From Mycolicibacterium chubuense NBB4 (GTDB lineage Bacteria; Actinomycetota; Actinomycetes; Mycobacteriales; Mycobacteriaceae), in the NCBI RefSeq assembly GCF_000266905.1, contig NC_018027.1, positions 1-64,000 on the forward strand: a stretch of 64,000 bases of DNA, read 5' to 3'. How positions within the stretch are numbered: position 1 is the first letter of the stretch; each line of letters begins with the position of its first letter. Position numbers and translations under genes: made by a program. Shown here piece by piece: positions 34,415 through 42,668 of the stretch. The notes below the pieces were generated by a model. The model saw only the letters and a list, made by a program, of their open reading frames with translations. It ran no database searches and was not told the origin of the DNA.

Positions 34415-35708
34415 ACTTCGCGACCTCCTCGGCGTCGACCCTGCCCGCAGCTGCGTCGCCGATCGCCGCGCCGAGGATCTCGGCCGCCTGCGCGGCCTGC
34501 GCCTCGGTGAGCACCAGCGGCGGGGTGATCTCGAGGACATTGCCCCCGACGTAGTACACGACCGCACCCAGCTCCCACGCACGGTAGACCACGGCGGCGG
34601 CCAGCCGGGGATCGCGGTCGCCGGTCTCGGGGTCCACGAGCTCCAGGCCGATGGCCAGCCCGCGCCCCCGCACGTCGCCGATGCGGTCGCCGCCGGTCGA
34701 GCCGGTCAGCTCACGCAATGAATCAGCAAGCAGCGCACCGACTTTCGCGGTGTTCTCGACGAGACCCTCCGACACGATGGTCTTCAGGACGGCGCGCCCG
34801 GCGGCCGTGCACACCGGGTTGCCCGCGGTGGTCAGCAGCGCCGCAGCAGGAGGATTGTCCAGGATCGCCGCGGGCCCCACCGCCGCCGACAGCGGCAGCC
34901 CGCCGCCGATGACCTTGCCGAACGTCACGATGTCGGGCACGACGCCGTCGTGCTCGAACGCGTGCAGCGTGCCCGGCCGGCCCAGCCCCATCTTGACCTC
35001 GTCGCAGATCATCGGGACGCCGTGCCGCCGGCACAACTCCTGCAGCCGGGCGAGGAAACCGTCCGGCGGCACCACCAGACCGCCGTCGGACAGGATCGGT
35101 TCCACGATCAGGCAGGCCGCCCGACCGTCCGCCAGCTGCCGGTCGGCCAGCTCCAGGCACACGGCGACGTCGGCCTCGACACCGTCGGGCCCCGGCCGGA
35201 ACGGGTTGGGGTAGGGCAGGAAGACCGAGTCCGGATCGGCCGGCGCGCCGGCATCCACGTGCACGCCGGACACTCCCATCGCCACTCCGACACCGCCGTG
35301 GTAGCTGTGCTCGAACGCCACCACGGTGCGCCGCCCGGTGGCGTGGCGGCAGGCGCGCAACGCGACGTCGTTGGCGTCGGAGCCCGCATGCCCGAGGTAG
35401 ACGCGGCGCTCGCCCTCGCCGGGGACCAGGGCGAGCAGGTCCTCGGCCAGCCCGACGGAATCGGGGTGCACGGCCGACAATCCACCGGAGCCCGGGGCGT
35501 CGCGCACGGCCCGGCAGACGGCCTCGACCACGGCCGGGTGCCCGTGACCCAGACCGGAGGCGGTCCACGTGGCGGACAGGTCGAGCAGCTCGCGCCCGTC
35601 GGGGGTGGTCAGGATGCAGCCGTGGCCGGACTGCACCTCCAGCGGGAAGAACCGGAGTTTCTCGATTCCGGCGATGACCGCGTCGTCGCGGGCGTAGAGC
35701 GTGCTCAT
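34401..35708 (-). CDS. class III aminotransferase
   Basis: PLP-dependent omega-type aminotransferase (435 residues) of the GABA/diamine/beta-alanine group. Key residues are Asp236 in ICDEVKMGLGR and the PLP lysine 265 in FGKVIGGG; GHAGSDANDVAL and FEHSYHGG bind cofactor phosphate. It would convert a terminal amine into an aldehyde. Overlaps the permease gene by ATGA and the amidohydrolase by 14 bases. The exact amine substrate is open; context favours a diamine, GABA or a gamma-glutamyl derivative. Confidence 0.88.
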   Translation of the reverse strand: MSTLYARDDAVIAGIEKLRFFPLEVQSGHGCILTTPDGRELLDLSATWTASGLGHGHPAVVEAVCRAVRDAPGSGGLSAVHPDSVGLAEDLLALVPGEGERRVYLGHAGSDANDVALRACRHATGRRTVVAFEHSYHGGVGVAMGVSGVHVDAGAPADPDSVFLPYPNPFRPGPDGVEADVAVCLELADRQLADGRAACLIVEPILSDGGLVVPPDGFLARLQELCRRHGVPMICDEVKMGLGRPGTLHAFEHDGVVPDIVTFGKVIGGGLPLSAAVGPAAILDNPPAAALLTTAGNPVCTAAGRAVLKTIVSEGLVENTAKVGALLADSLRELTGSTGGDRIGDVRGRGLAIGLELVDPETGDRDPRLAAAVVYRAWELGAVVYYVGGNVLEITPPLVLTEAQAAQAAEILGAAIGDAAAGRVDAEEVAKYAGW

Positions 35709-37225
35709 GCCGGTTGTGCCGGGTGAGCCGAATCCTGGGCCCGCGGCGCCATCTCGAGTTCGACGGCCAGCGATTCGCCGACGCGCTTGGCGATGCCGGA
35801 GGCGGCCAGGGCGATCACCAGCCCGAGTGCGCACCAGTACAGGCCGAGCAGCGGTGCGGCGACCCAGCTGTCGGCGTCTTTGACGTTGAACCACAGCACC
35901 GTGACGATGACGACCGCGCCGAGCAGCGGCAGGACGAGGCCGGCGATCTTGCCTGCGCCGCCGTGGACGGAGACGAATTTCGGTGCGCCGACGAAGTAGG
36001 CCGCGGCGATCTCGACGAGCAGATAGCAGACCATCAGGCAGACCGAACCGGCGACGGCGAACAGGAAGTAGGTGTTGATGGCGTCGTTGCCGGTGCCCAT
36101 GTCCGGCCACCCGGACAGGCCGCAGATCAGGTCGACCACCAGTGCCACGATCACGACCAGCCAGGTGGCGCGACGCGGGCCGCCGGTCTGGGGGTGGATG
36201 TGTGCCAAGGCTTTCGGGCCGAATCCGTCCCGGCCGAACGCGTAGAGCATGCGGCCCGACGTCGCGGACGTCGCGAGGTGGCAGCCGAACGCCGACACGA
36301 TGGCGGTGAAGATGATGACCAGCGAGAACCACTGTCCGATGTAGGAGCCACCCAGGTCACCGAGCGTGTTACCGGAATTCTGGAAAGCCGCGAGTCCCGC
36401 TGCGTCGGTGCCGAATCCGACGACCTGGGCGAACATCACGACGACGAAGAGCACGCCGGTGAGGATCAGCGTGCCGCCCAGCGCGCGCGGAATGTTGCGT
36501 CGCGGGTCGTCGGTCTCCTCGCCCATCGAGGCGCACGCCTCGAAGCCGGCCCAGGACAGGAACGCCGCCACGACCCCGGCCAGCACCGCGGAGGGGGAGA
36601 CGCCACCGGAGAAGGAGAACACCGAGAAATCGACGCCCGTGGTCGGCGCGCCGCCCTGGGCGAAGATCGCGACGACGAGCACGATCATCGCGAGGATGCC
36701 GAGTCCCTCGATGGCCAGCAGGATCTTGGCCAGCAACTGGATGTCGCGCCCCGACAGCAGGAACGAGATGACGGCACCCACCACGACGATGAGCAGCCAC
36801 GGCACCTGGTAGGGGTTGTCGTTGCCGGGTTGCAGCGCGGCGATGAACGAGTTCACGAAGGCCGCCGTCAGCGCCAGCGTGCCGATGGAGAAGCCCCAGT
36901 AGGCGCCGAGCATGGCGAAGCCGGAGAAGAATCCGGTGCGCGGCCCGATCGTGCCGCCCACCAGACCGTAGGCCGACCCGGCGTGGTTGAGGTGGCGGGT
37001 GAGCCGGACGAAGCTGTACCCGACCAAAGACACGCCGACCAGGCCGATGAGGAACACCAGCGGGATCGACTTGCCCACGGTGCCGATGAGGCCCTGCCCG
37101 TTGCCCGACATGGCCAGGGTGGGCCCGACGAGTGCGACGGACAGGGCGAGCGCGACCCAGAACGGCAGCCGGCGGTGGGGGATCTGGTCGACGTCGTCGG
37201 CCGTCTCCGGGGTACGTGAGGTCAT
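35705..37225 (-). CDS. APC-family amino acid/polyamine permease
   Basis: Integral membrane importer, 506 residues with about 12-14 hydrophobic helices. It carries the APC features NGQGLIGTVGKSIPLVF in the first helix region, NHAGSAYGLVGGTIG and FLSWAGFEACASMGEET in the sixth helix, which binds substrate. The start ATG 37225 is preceded by GGAAAGG. It lies 26 bases downstream of the ligase gene and overlaps the aminotransferase gene by four bases. The operon context suggests import of an amine or polyamine. Confidence 0.9.
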   Translation of the reverse strand: MTSRTPETADDVDQIPHRRLPFWVALALSVALVGPTLAMSGNGQGLIGTVGKSIPLVFLIGLVGVSLVGYSFVRLTRHLNHAGSAYGLVGGTIGPRTGFFSGFAMLGAYWGFSIGTLALTAAFVNSFIAALQPGNDNPYQVPWLLIVVVGAVISFLLSGRDIQLLAKILLAIEGLGILAMIVLVVAIFAQGGAPTTGVDFSVFSFSGGVSPSAVLAGVVAAFLSWAGFEACASMGEETDDPRRNIPRALGGTLILTGVLFVVVMFAQVVGFGTDAAGLAAFQNSGNTLGDLGGSYIGQWFSLVIIFTAIVSAFGCHLATSATSGRMLYAFGRDGFGPKALAHIHPQTGGPRRATWLVVIVALVVDLICGLSGWPDMGTGNDAINTYFLFAVAGSVCLMVCYLLVEIAAAYFVGAPKFVSVHGGAGKIAGLVLPLLGAVVIVTVLWFNVKDADSWVAAPLLGLYWCALGLVIALAASGIAKRVGESLAVELEMAPRAQDSAHPAQPA

Positions 37226-37251
37226 CGTGGTGAACCTTTCCGGTGGTGGGA

Positions 37252-38598
37252 TCAGCAGGTCCAGGCGAGTCGCAGGGCGTCGCACGCCTGTGCAGCGGGG
37301 AGATCGCCGAAGGTCTTGCACTCGTAACGGCGCACGGCCACAAGGGCTTCGACGATGTCGGGGGTCAGGATCTCGGCCGCGACGGCCGACGTCTCCATGG
37401 CGTCGAGGGCGTCGCGCTGCCCGGTCGGCAGCGGCCGGAAGGTGGTGCCGGACTGCGCCGGGTTCTCCGGGACCTCGTCGGGCAGGACGAGGCCGTCGCG
37501 GATACCGCGCAGCGCACTGCGCAGGAACGCCGCGGCCGCCAGGTAGGGGTTGGCGCTGGGGTCGATGAGCTTGCACTCGATGTTGGCGCCGTGCGGGGTG
37601 CCGGGGGTGGCGGCGACGAATCGGATAGCGGCCTCCCGGTTCTCCAGGCCCCAGCACGCGGTGGCCCCCGCCCAGTTGCCGGGTTTGAGGCGCAGCGCCG
37701 ATACCGCCGAGCCGGCGTAGAGACCGATGAGGTCGGGCAGGGTGTCGAGGACACCGGCGATGGCGTTCGCCCCGCCGGGACGCAGGCCGTGGGGGCCCTC
37801 TCCGCCGGAGAGCAGCGGTCCGTCGGCGTCGGCCAGCGACAGGTGCAGGTGCGCGCCGTTGCCCGCGGCGCCCTCGAACGGCACCGGCGAGAACGAGATT
37901 CGCAGACCGTGCCGGGCGGCGGCGCGGCTGCAGACGATGCGCGCCAGGATGACGGCATCGGCGGCGGCGACCGGGGTGTCCGGCGCCAGCGACACCTCGA
38001 GCTGGTCGTGCCCGTACTCGGTGTGCAGCTGGTCGATGCGCAGACCGGCCCGCTCGGCCGTGGTGGCGAGGTCGACCAGGAACGCCGAGCGGTCGAGGGA
38101 GGTGCGGATGCCGTAGGGGGACCACGGTTCGGCGGTGGCCGGCCCGGCGTCGGCGGCGAGCATGGTGCACTCGAGTTCCGCGCCGACGAGGACGTCGAGT
38201 CCGCGAGCGGCGGCTTCCTGCTCGGCGGTCGCGAGCAGCGTGCGGGTGCACAGCGGTGCGGGCCGCCCCTGCTGGTCGTGCAGACTCCCCGGTGCCCACG
38301 CCACCCCGTCCTCCACGACGTGCAGCTCGGCGGGATCGATGCGGATCCGCAGGTCGCCGACGACACCGATGGTGGGAGTGAAGGCGATGCCGCTGTCGAC
38401 GCAGAAGACGCTCCAGGACGGCGACACCCCCATGCCGGAGCGCTGGAAGGCCGGCAGACGGGCGGCGGGAACGTATTTGGCGCGGGTCACGCCGGCGAGG
38501 TCGGTCACCGATCCTGCGATGACGGCGACGCCCTCGTCGCGCAGGCGGCCGGCTGCGGCCTCGGCGTCCACCTCATCTCGGCGATTGCCTGGGGGCAC
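37252..38598 (-). CDS. glutamine synthetase-like gamma-glutamyl-amine ligase
   Basis: ATP-dependent ligase of the glutamine synthetase I fold (448 residues). It keeps the catalytic Glu residues (GAELECT, HTEYGHDQLEVSLAP), NGAHLHLSL, RLKPGNW and NIECKLIDPSANPYL. It lacks the adenylylation loop region of true GlnA (no KPFDLPPE-type motif is seen). Together with the permease, aminotransferase and amidohydrolase genes it fits a gamma-glutamyl-polyamine or -ethanolamine synthetase (PuuA, IpuC or GlnA3/GlnA4 type) and not ammonia assimilation. The start is GTG 38598 with GGAG just upstream. First gene of the operon. Confidence 0.85.
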   Translation of the reverse strand: MPPGNRRDEVDAEAAAGRLRDEGVAVIAGSVTDLAGVTRAKYVPAARLPAFQRSGMGVSPSWSVFCVDSGIAFTPTIGVVGDLRIRIDPAELHVVEDGVAWAPGSLHDQQGRPAPLCTRTLLATAEQEAAARGLDVLVGAELECTMLAADAGPATAEPWSPYGIRTSLDRSAFLVDLATTAERAGLRIDQLHTEYGHDQLEVSLAPDTPVAAADAVILARIVCSRAAARHGLRISFSPVPFEGAAGNGAHLHLSLADADGPLLSGGEGPHGLRPGGANAIAGVLDTLPDLIGLYAGSAVSALRLKPGNWAGATACWGLENREAAIRFVAATPGTPHGANIECKLIDPSANPYLAAAAFLRSALRGIRDGLVLPDEVPENPAQSGTTFRPLPTGQRDALDAMETSAVAAEILTPDIVEALVAVRRYECKTFGDLPAAQACDALRLAWTC

Positions 38599-38651
38599 CG
38601 GGACTCCTCTGATGTCGATAGGTGAGTGGGTGTCAGAGGGGACGCTATGTC

Positions 38652-38698
38652 ATGAATGTTTCAGCGTCTTTAATTCGACGCGTTTATGATCGATTCAT
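38652..38698. promoter_or_regulatory. nested inverted repeats, candidate RpiR operator
   Basis: In the divergent promoter region lie GCGTC (38664-38668) with GACGC (38677-38681), and outside them ATGAAT (38652-38657) with ATTCAT (38693-38698). The stretch is markedly AT-rich for this genome. It is a plausible binding site for the RpiR regulator encoded two genes away. Confidence 0.5.
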
Positions 38699-38733
38699 TA
38701 GATTGGCCGACGGAAACGATTCGGGGGATGCGG

Positions 38734-39528
38734 ATGTGCCGACTGCTGGGGGTCGTGTCGGCCGAACCGATCTCGCCGGCCGATGCCGTCGGCGACGCCG
38801 TGCTGGCCGACTTCCTGGCGCTGACGAAGATCCACGGTGACGGGTGGGGGGTCGCCTCGGTGGCCGCGGCCGACGAGCCGCCCCGTATCGAGGTGTCGGC
38901 CGGCAACGCGATCGAGGACGCACGCTTCGGCACCGCGGTCAAGGAACCCGCGCCCGCTTCCATCGTGCACCTGCGGTGGGCGACCAACGGCCTGGCGGTG
39001 CAGCCGCAGAACTCCCATCCGTTTCTCGCCGACGGGGTGGCGATGGCCCACAACGGGTCGATCAAGCCCATGGCGATGCTCGACACCCTCCTCGAACCCG
39101 ACATCGCCGCGACCGTGCACGGGACGACCGACAGCGAGCGGTACTTCGCGCTGATTCGCCAATACCGGCGCAGCACAACCACTCTCGTCGAGGCGGTGCG
39201 GGGCGCGGTCGCGCAGTTGCGGGAGATCTATCCGGATGCGAGCCTCAACGCGCTCGTCCTGGGCGAGGGACAGTTGGTCGCCGTGCACGCCCACGCGCGC
39301 AGTGTGCTGCTCGACGAGGACATCGAGGAGATCAGCGCCACCGATCTGCCGGCCGAGCACCTCGAGGACTACTTCTCGCTGCGCATCGCGCGGCCGGACG
39401 ACTCGACGCTCGTCATCGGATCGACCGGATTCGGCGATCTGGACTGGAGCCCGCTGCCGCCCGAGAGTGTGGCGGCGGTGTCGCTGGACGACCTGGCGAT
39501 GACAGTCATCCCGCTCATGGGAGATTGA
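38734..39528 (+). CDS. class II glutamine amidotransferase (EgtC/YafJ-like)
   Basis: Ntn hydrolase of 264 residues. Removal of Met1 exposes Cys2 (MCRLLGVVS) as nucleophile; I therefore start at ATG 38734, six bases after GGGGG, not at the upstream ATGs. Other family motifs are HGDGWGVAS, HLRWATNGL, NSHPF, AHNGSI and TDSERYF. There is no synthase domain, as in EgtC, which hydrolyses a gamma-glutamyl bond. Beside a gamma-glutamyl-amine ligase it could be the enzyme that removes glutamate at the end of the pathway (the job of PuuD in E. coli). Five bases separate it from the regulator gene. Confidence 0.85.
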   Translation: MCRLLGVVSAEPISPADAVGDAVLADFLALTKIHGDGWGVASVAAADEPPRIEVSAGNAIEDARFGTAVKEPAPASIVHLRWATNGLAVQPQNSHPFLADGVAMAHNGSIKPMAMLDTLLEPDIAATVHGTTDSERYFALIRQYRRSTTTLVEAVRGAVAQLREIYPDASLNALVLGEGQLVAVHAHARSVLLDEDIEEISATDLPAEHLEDYFSLRIARPDDSTLVIGSTGFGDLDWSPLPPESVAAVSLDDLAMTVIPLMGD

Positions 39529-39532
39529 ACCC

Positions 39533-40384
39533 GTGACTGCGAGCGTGGCGGCCCGGGCCAACGCCGCACTGGCCGCGCTCAGCCGCGCCGAGCGCCGGGT
39601 GGCACGCGCCCTGCTGGCCGACTACCCGAGCGCGGGACTGGCCAGCGCGGCACGGCTCGCCGAACGCGCCGAGGTGAGCCCACCGACCGTGCTGCGGTTC
39701 GCGCAGTCACTGGGCTTCGACGGGTTCACCGATCTGCAGGTGGCGTTGCGTGCCGAGCTGACGGCGCAGTCGAGCGGGCCGCTGACCCGGTTGCCCGACG
39801 CCCCGCCGGCGGGCGGTCAGCTCGACCGTCTGCTGCAGCAGGCCCGCGCCCAGAACGACCGGGCCGTCGAGACACTGGCGCAGCTGCCCGCACCGATGCT
39901 GGAGGCGGCGGTGACGCTGATGGCCGACGCGTCACGCCCGCTGCACCTGCACGGCGGCCGCTTCTCACATCTGCTGGCCGTCTACCTCGCGGCCCATCTC
40001 GAACAGCTGCGCCCCGGCGTCCGCCTGCTGTCGGAACCGGCGGGCCGTGACCTCGGCACGATGATGGACCTGACCAAGCGAGATGTCGTGCTGCTGTTCG
40101 ACTTTCACCGCTATCACCGCAGCGCCGCCGAGCTCGCGGCCGACGTGCACCGCGCCGGTGCGACGGTGCTGCTGATCACCGACGACCTGGCCTGCCCGGT
40201 GGCTCCGGACGCCGAGGTCGTGTTGGCCGCCTCGAGCACCGTCGGCACGGTCTACCAGAGCATGGCTGCCGGATTCCTGCTGACCGAGCTGCTGATCCCC
40301 TTGGTGATGGACGCCATCGGAGAACCCGCGCGCACGCGGATGGCGCTGTGGGAGGAACGCCGCCGCGGCGAGGTCCTGCCCTAG
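39533..40384 (+). CDS. RpiR/MurR-family transcriptional regulator
   Basis: DNA-binding regulator of 283 residues. The N-terminal HTH_6 domain (1-77) has the family pattern LSRAERRVARALLADYP and ERAEVSPPTVLRFAQSLGF. A SIS sugar-isomerase-like domain covers about 110-255. RpiR proteins usually sense a phosphorylated or small metabolite through the SIS domain. The start is GTG 39533. It is co-transcribed with the amidotransferase and divergent from the amine operon, so it probably controls both. Confidence 0.9.
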   Translation: MTASVAARANAALAALSRAERRVARALLADYPSAGLASAARLAERAEVSPPTVLRFAQSLGFDGFTDLQVALRAELTAQSSGPLTRLPDAPPAGGQLDRLLQQARAQNDRAVETLAQLPAPMLEAAVTLMADASRPLHLHGGRFSHLLAVYLAAHLEQLRPGVRLLSEPAGRDLGTMMDLTKRDVVLLFDFHRYHRSAAELAADVHRAGATVLLITDDLACPVAPDAEVVLAASSTVGTVYQSMAAGFLLTELLIPLVMDAIGEPARTRMALWEERRRGEVLP

Positions 40385-40473
40385 CGGGGCGCCCAGCCAC
40401 CGGCCCCGCGCACAGCGGTGGAAAGTATTGCGCCCGTGCGGGTATGGCTGCCGGATCCGTCGAAACCCCACCC

Positions 40474-40502
40474 TTGAAATGTCCGGATCGCCGTGGTATC
40501 AG
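40474..40502 (+). promoter_or_regulatory. candidate promoter
   Basis: TTGAAA (40474-40479) and TATCAG (40497-40502) are separated by 17 bases. The -35 is one base from TTGACA; the -10 has the TA start but lacks the final T. Confidence 0.4.
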
Positions 40503-40549
40503 ATGTAGGTATCGGCAGACATGGATCATCTCGCGGTGAGGTGGGAGTG

Positions 40550-40630
40550 ATGTTGATCGGCAGGGATTCGCGGCAGCGCTCACCTCCGGTGCGCGCAGCC
40601 CCGATCGGCCCAGCGGTGACAAGGAGGTGA
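40550..40630 (+). CDS. possible 26-residue small protein
   Basis: ATG 40550 follows GAGGTGGGAG. The product starts MLIGRDSRQRSPPV and is Arg/Pro-rich and basic. I recognise no family. Its stop codon overlaps the start of a second short frame by GTGA. The good ribosome site and promoter-like sequence upstream are the only support; it may be a leader peptide. Confidence 0.3.
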   Translation: MLIGRDSRQRSPPVRAAPIGPAVTRR

Positions 40631-40719
40631 CGAGCGAAGATCACGGTCTGAAGATCATGGAGTACCGGCTGAGACCGTCGTGCCGTCCACGAACATTGCT
40701 ACGTCTCGAAGGCGCCTGA
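40627..40719 (+). CDS. possible 30-residue small protein
   Basis: A frame from GTG 40627 to TGA 40719, overlapping the preceding short frame by four bases. The product begins MTSEDHGLKIMEYRLRP. A strong AAGGAGG (40621-40627) touches the GTG itself and is too close to serve it, but it could help re-initiation. No family recognised. Confidence 0.22.
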   Translation: MTSEDHGLKIMEYRLRPSCRPRTLLRLEGA

Positions 40720-40787
40720 GGTTCTGACCAGCGGGCGCACCGCCACTTGTGGCCGTCTACGTAGTCCGCACGAACGTCGAAGCCCAC

Positions 40788-40829
40788 GGCGGGCCGCGCC
40801 ACCGCAACCCGGTGCGGCCCGCCACTTTT
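40788..40829 (+). terminator. hairpin with T-tract
   Basis: GGCGGGCCGC (40788-40797) pairs perfectly with GCGGCCCGCC (40814-40823), followed by ACTTTT. It would end a + strand transcript from this gap or from the RpiR gene. Confidence 0.6.
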
Positions 40830-40862
40830 CGCCGTCGGCCGCCCGGCGGTTCGAGGGCCCGG

Positions 40863-41930
40863 TCAGGGCCAGATGCCGTGGTGGTGACATCGGTTGCCGC
40901 CGTTGTGTTTCGCGTCGTACATGGCCTTGTCGGCAGCGGCGAACAGGTCATCCACGACATCGTCATGTGCGTGGGGCGTCAGCGATTCCACCGCGGTGAA
41001 GGAGGTTCCCACGCTGCCGGTGACCGGTATGGGCAGTTGCGCGATGGCCGCGCAGATGTCTTCGAAGCGCAGCACGGCGTCGTGAGAGGGCGCCAGGTCG
41101 GCGAGGAGGAATTCCTCTCCGCCGCTGCGTGCGATGAGTGTCGTGGGTGTGGCGATGCCTCGCAGCGCGTCCGCGACCGCCGTGAGCGCCTTGTCGCCCA
41201 CCGCGTGACCGTGGGTGTCGTTGACCGACTTGAAGTTGTCCAGGTCGAGAAGCGCGGCGAGCAGATATCCGCCGTCCCCCTGGTGACGGGACAGCAGGAC
41301 GCCGATCTGCCTGCGGAATGCCCGCCGGTTCAGCAGTCCGGTCAACGGGTCGAGATCGGCGGCGGCCAGATCTCCCTTGAGGGTGCGCACCAGGCTGTGG
41401 ATGGCCAATGCCACCGCGATGCTGGGCTGCAGCACCAGGAAGAGGTCGACGAGCGCGAGCGCGGAGCGGCCCTCGGCGGCGAGCTCGGCGGCCTGAGCGA
41501 CCGCCACGGCGGTGACCACGACGAAGAGGGCCAGCAGCGTCCGAGCAGAGTGGAAGAAGGCCGCGTAGCCCACGATGGTGGTGAACGCGATGCAGCCCAG
41601 CAGCGCAGCCAGCGGATCCGGGTACGCCAGGCATGCCAGGGTGATCGATACGGTGGTGGCCGCGGTGAACGCGAGCGACAGGGTGTGGGAAGGCCATCGC
41701 CACAGCCACAGCGCTGACCCGAAGACACCTCCGACGACGGCGAGCCACATCATCGTGCGTCCGGCGGGACTCTGCGGGCCGCCCGCCCCGAACAGCAGGA
41801 CCAGCACCCCGATCGCCATCGTCAGCGCCGTCGCAGCCAGGAAGACCCGCGTTCTCAGCGTCACACCGCGCGCCGCCAGGAAGCCGCTGACCCACTCGTA
41901 ATGGTCAGCGAATGTGTGGAGCCGCTGCAT
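40863..41930 (-). CDS. membrane GGDEF diguanylate cyclase
   Basis: Makes cyclic di-GMP from GTP. The 355-residue product has a 170-residue N-terminal membrane region with about five or six helices and no recognised sensor domain. The GGDEF domain follows (about 190-350) with DPLTGLLNRRAF, the active-site signature SGGEEF and the metal-binding LDLDNFKSVND. An RxxD inhibitory site is not evident. There is no EAL domain. It stands alone, so its regulatory target cannot be inferred from neighbours. Confidence 0.9.
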   Translation of the reverse strand: MQRLHTFADHYEWVSGFLAARGVTLRTRVFLAATALTMAIGVLVLLFGAGGPQSPAGRTMMWLAVVGGVFGSALWLWRWPSHTLSLAFTAATTVSITLACLAYPDPLAALLGCIAFTTIVGYAAFFHSARTLLALFVVVTAVAVAQAAELAAEGRSALALVDLFLVLQPSIAVALAIHSLVRTLKGDLAAADLDPLTGLLNRRAFRRQIGVLLSRHQGDGGYLLAALLDLDNFKSVNDTHGHAVGDKALTAVADALRGIATPTTLIARSGGEEFLLADLAPSHDAVLRFEDICAAIAQLPIPVTGSVGTSFTAVESLTPHAHDDVVDDLFAAADKAMYDAKHNGGNRCHHHGIWP

Positions 41931-42147
41931 TCGTCACCATCTCATTCCCCCGCGAAAGACCTTCGGTGCTATGCAACAGTGTGCCGGCGGACTTCGGGAG
42001 CGAAATCGCGATGACGGACTTTCCGGTGTGCATTTCTGTGAGCACAATAAATTGGCCAGGCGTTCGCGGAATATTGTCGGCGGTGGCGATAAGCCGGGAA
42101 GCCGCCCGCGAATATGGTCGAACAACCGCCACAGAAAGTTGTCCGTG

Positions 42148-42282
42148 ATGTCGAAAGACAGCGAACAGAAAATCTGCCCGTGGTGCGGGCGGCCGTTCTC
42201 GAACAGAAAGAAATGGCGCAATCGGGGAGCCTGGGAGCGGGTGATCTACTGCAGCCGCCGGTGTCGCGACTCAGTCAGGTAA
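42148..42282 (+). CDS. DUF2256 zinc-ribbon mini-protein
   Basis: A 44-residue protein with two cysteine pairs, Cys10/Cys13 (CPWCGRPF) and Cys35/Cys39 (YCSRRC), separated by a basic KKW segment. This is the DUF2256 pattern, probably a zinc ribbon. The start is ATG 42148. Function unknown; in other bacteria the family often lies next to photolyase or cryptochrome genes, which are not seen here. Confidence 0.8.
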   Translation: MSKDSEQKICPWCGRPFSNRKKWRNRGAWERVIYCSRRCRDSVR

Positions 42283-42398
42283 ACCCTCGATGCAGCAAAT
42301 TCACTGACGCAAATGTTCAGGCGGTGCGGGCACTCTGCGGCCCGCGCGATCCGAGGGAAGAATCGGTCGATGATCAGTCGATGGTCTAGGAAAGAAGC

Positions 42399-42668
42399 GT
42401 GACTACCACAACGATTCCCGGAGGGGTGGTGCACGAGCTGCCCACCGACCTCCGCGCGGCGCTGACCGAGAACGCCACTGCGCTGGCCGCGTGGCAGGAC
42501 ATCACGCCGTTGGCGCGCAACGAGTTCATCTGCTGGGTCACCGACGCCAAACAGGCCACGACGCGGGAGCGGCGCATCCGGCGCACGTGCGAGGAGCTCG
42601 AGGAAGGTCAGCGACGGCCGTGCTGCTGGCCCGGCTGCAAGCACCGCGAACGCACCGGTAAGCCTTAG
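42399..42668 (+). CDS. YdeI/OmpD-associated family protein (C-terminal type)
   Basis: An 89-residue protein. It carries the conserved end of the YdeI/OmpD-associated family: a helix PTDLRAALTENATALAAW, then LARNEFICWVTDAKQATTR and the Cys/Trp motif RPCCWPGCKHR. The full family is longer, so this is a short stand-alone version. The start is GTG 42399. Function unclear; relatives have been linked to bacteriocin or stress tolerance. Its last four bases overlap the convergent ChaB gene. Confidence 0.75.
   Translation: MTTTTIPGGVVHELPTDLRAALTENATALAAWQDITPLARNEFICWVTDAKQATTRERRIRRTCEELEEGQRRPCCWPGCKHRERTGKP

Larger units (their letters stand above)
40385..40862. other. 478-base gap with possible small transcription unit
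   Basis: No gene of normal size is visible. The region does hold, in order on the + strand, a promoter-like pair, two overlapping very short open frames each with a plausible start, and a strong hairpin followed by T residues. They are listed separately. Together they suggest a small transcript of about 320 bases, either an RNA or a coding leader. Confidence 0.4.
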
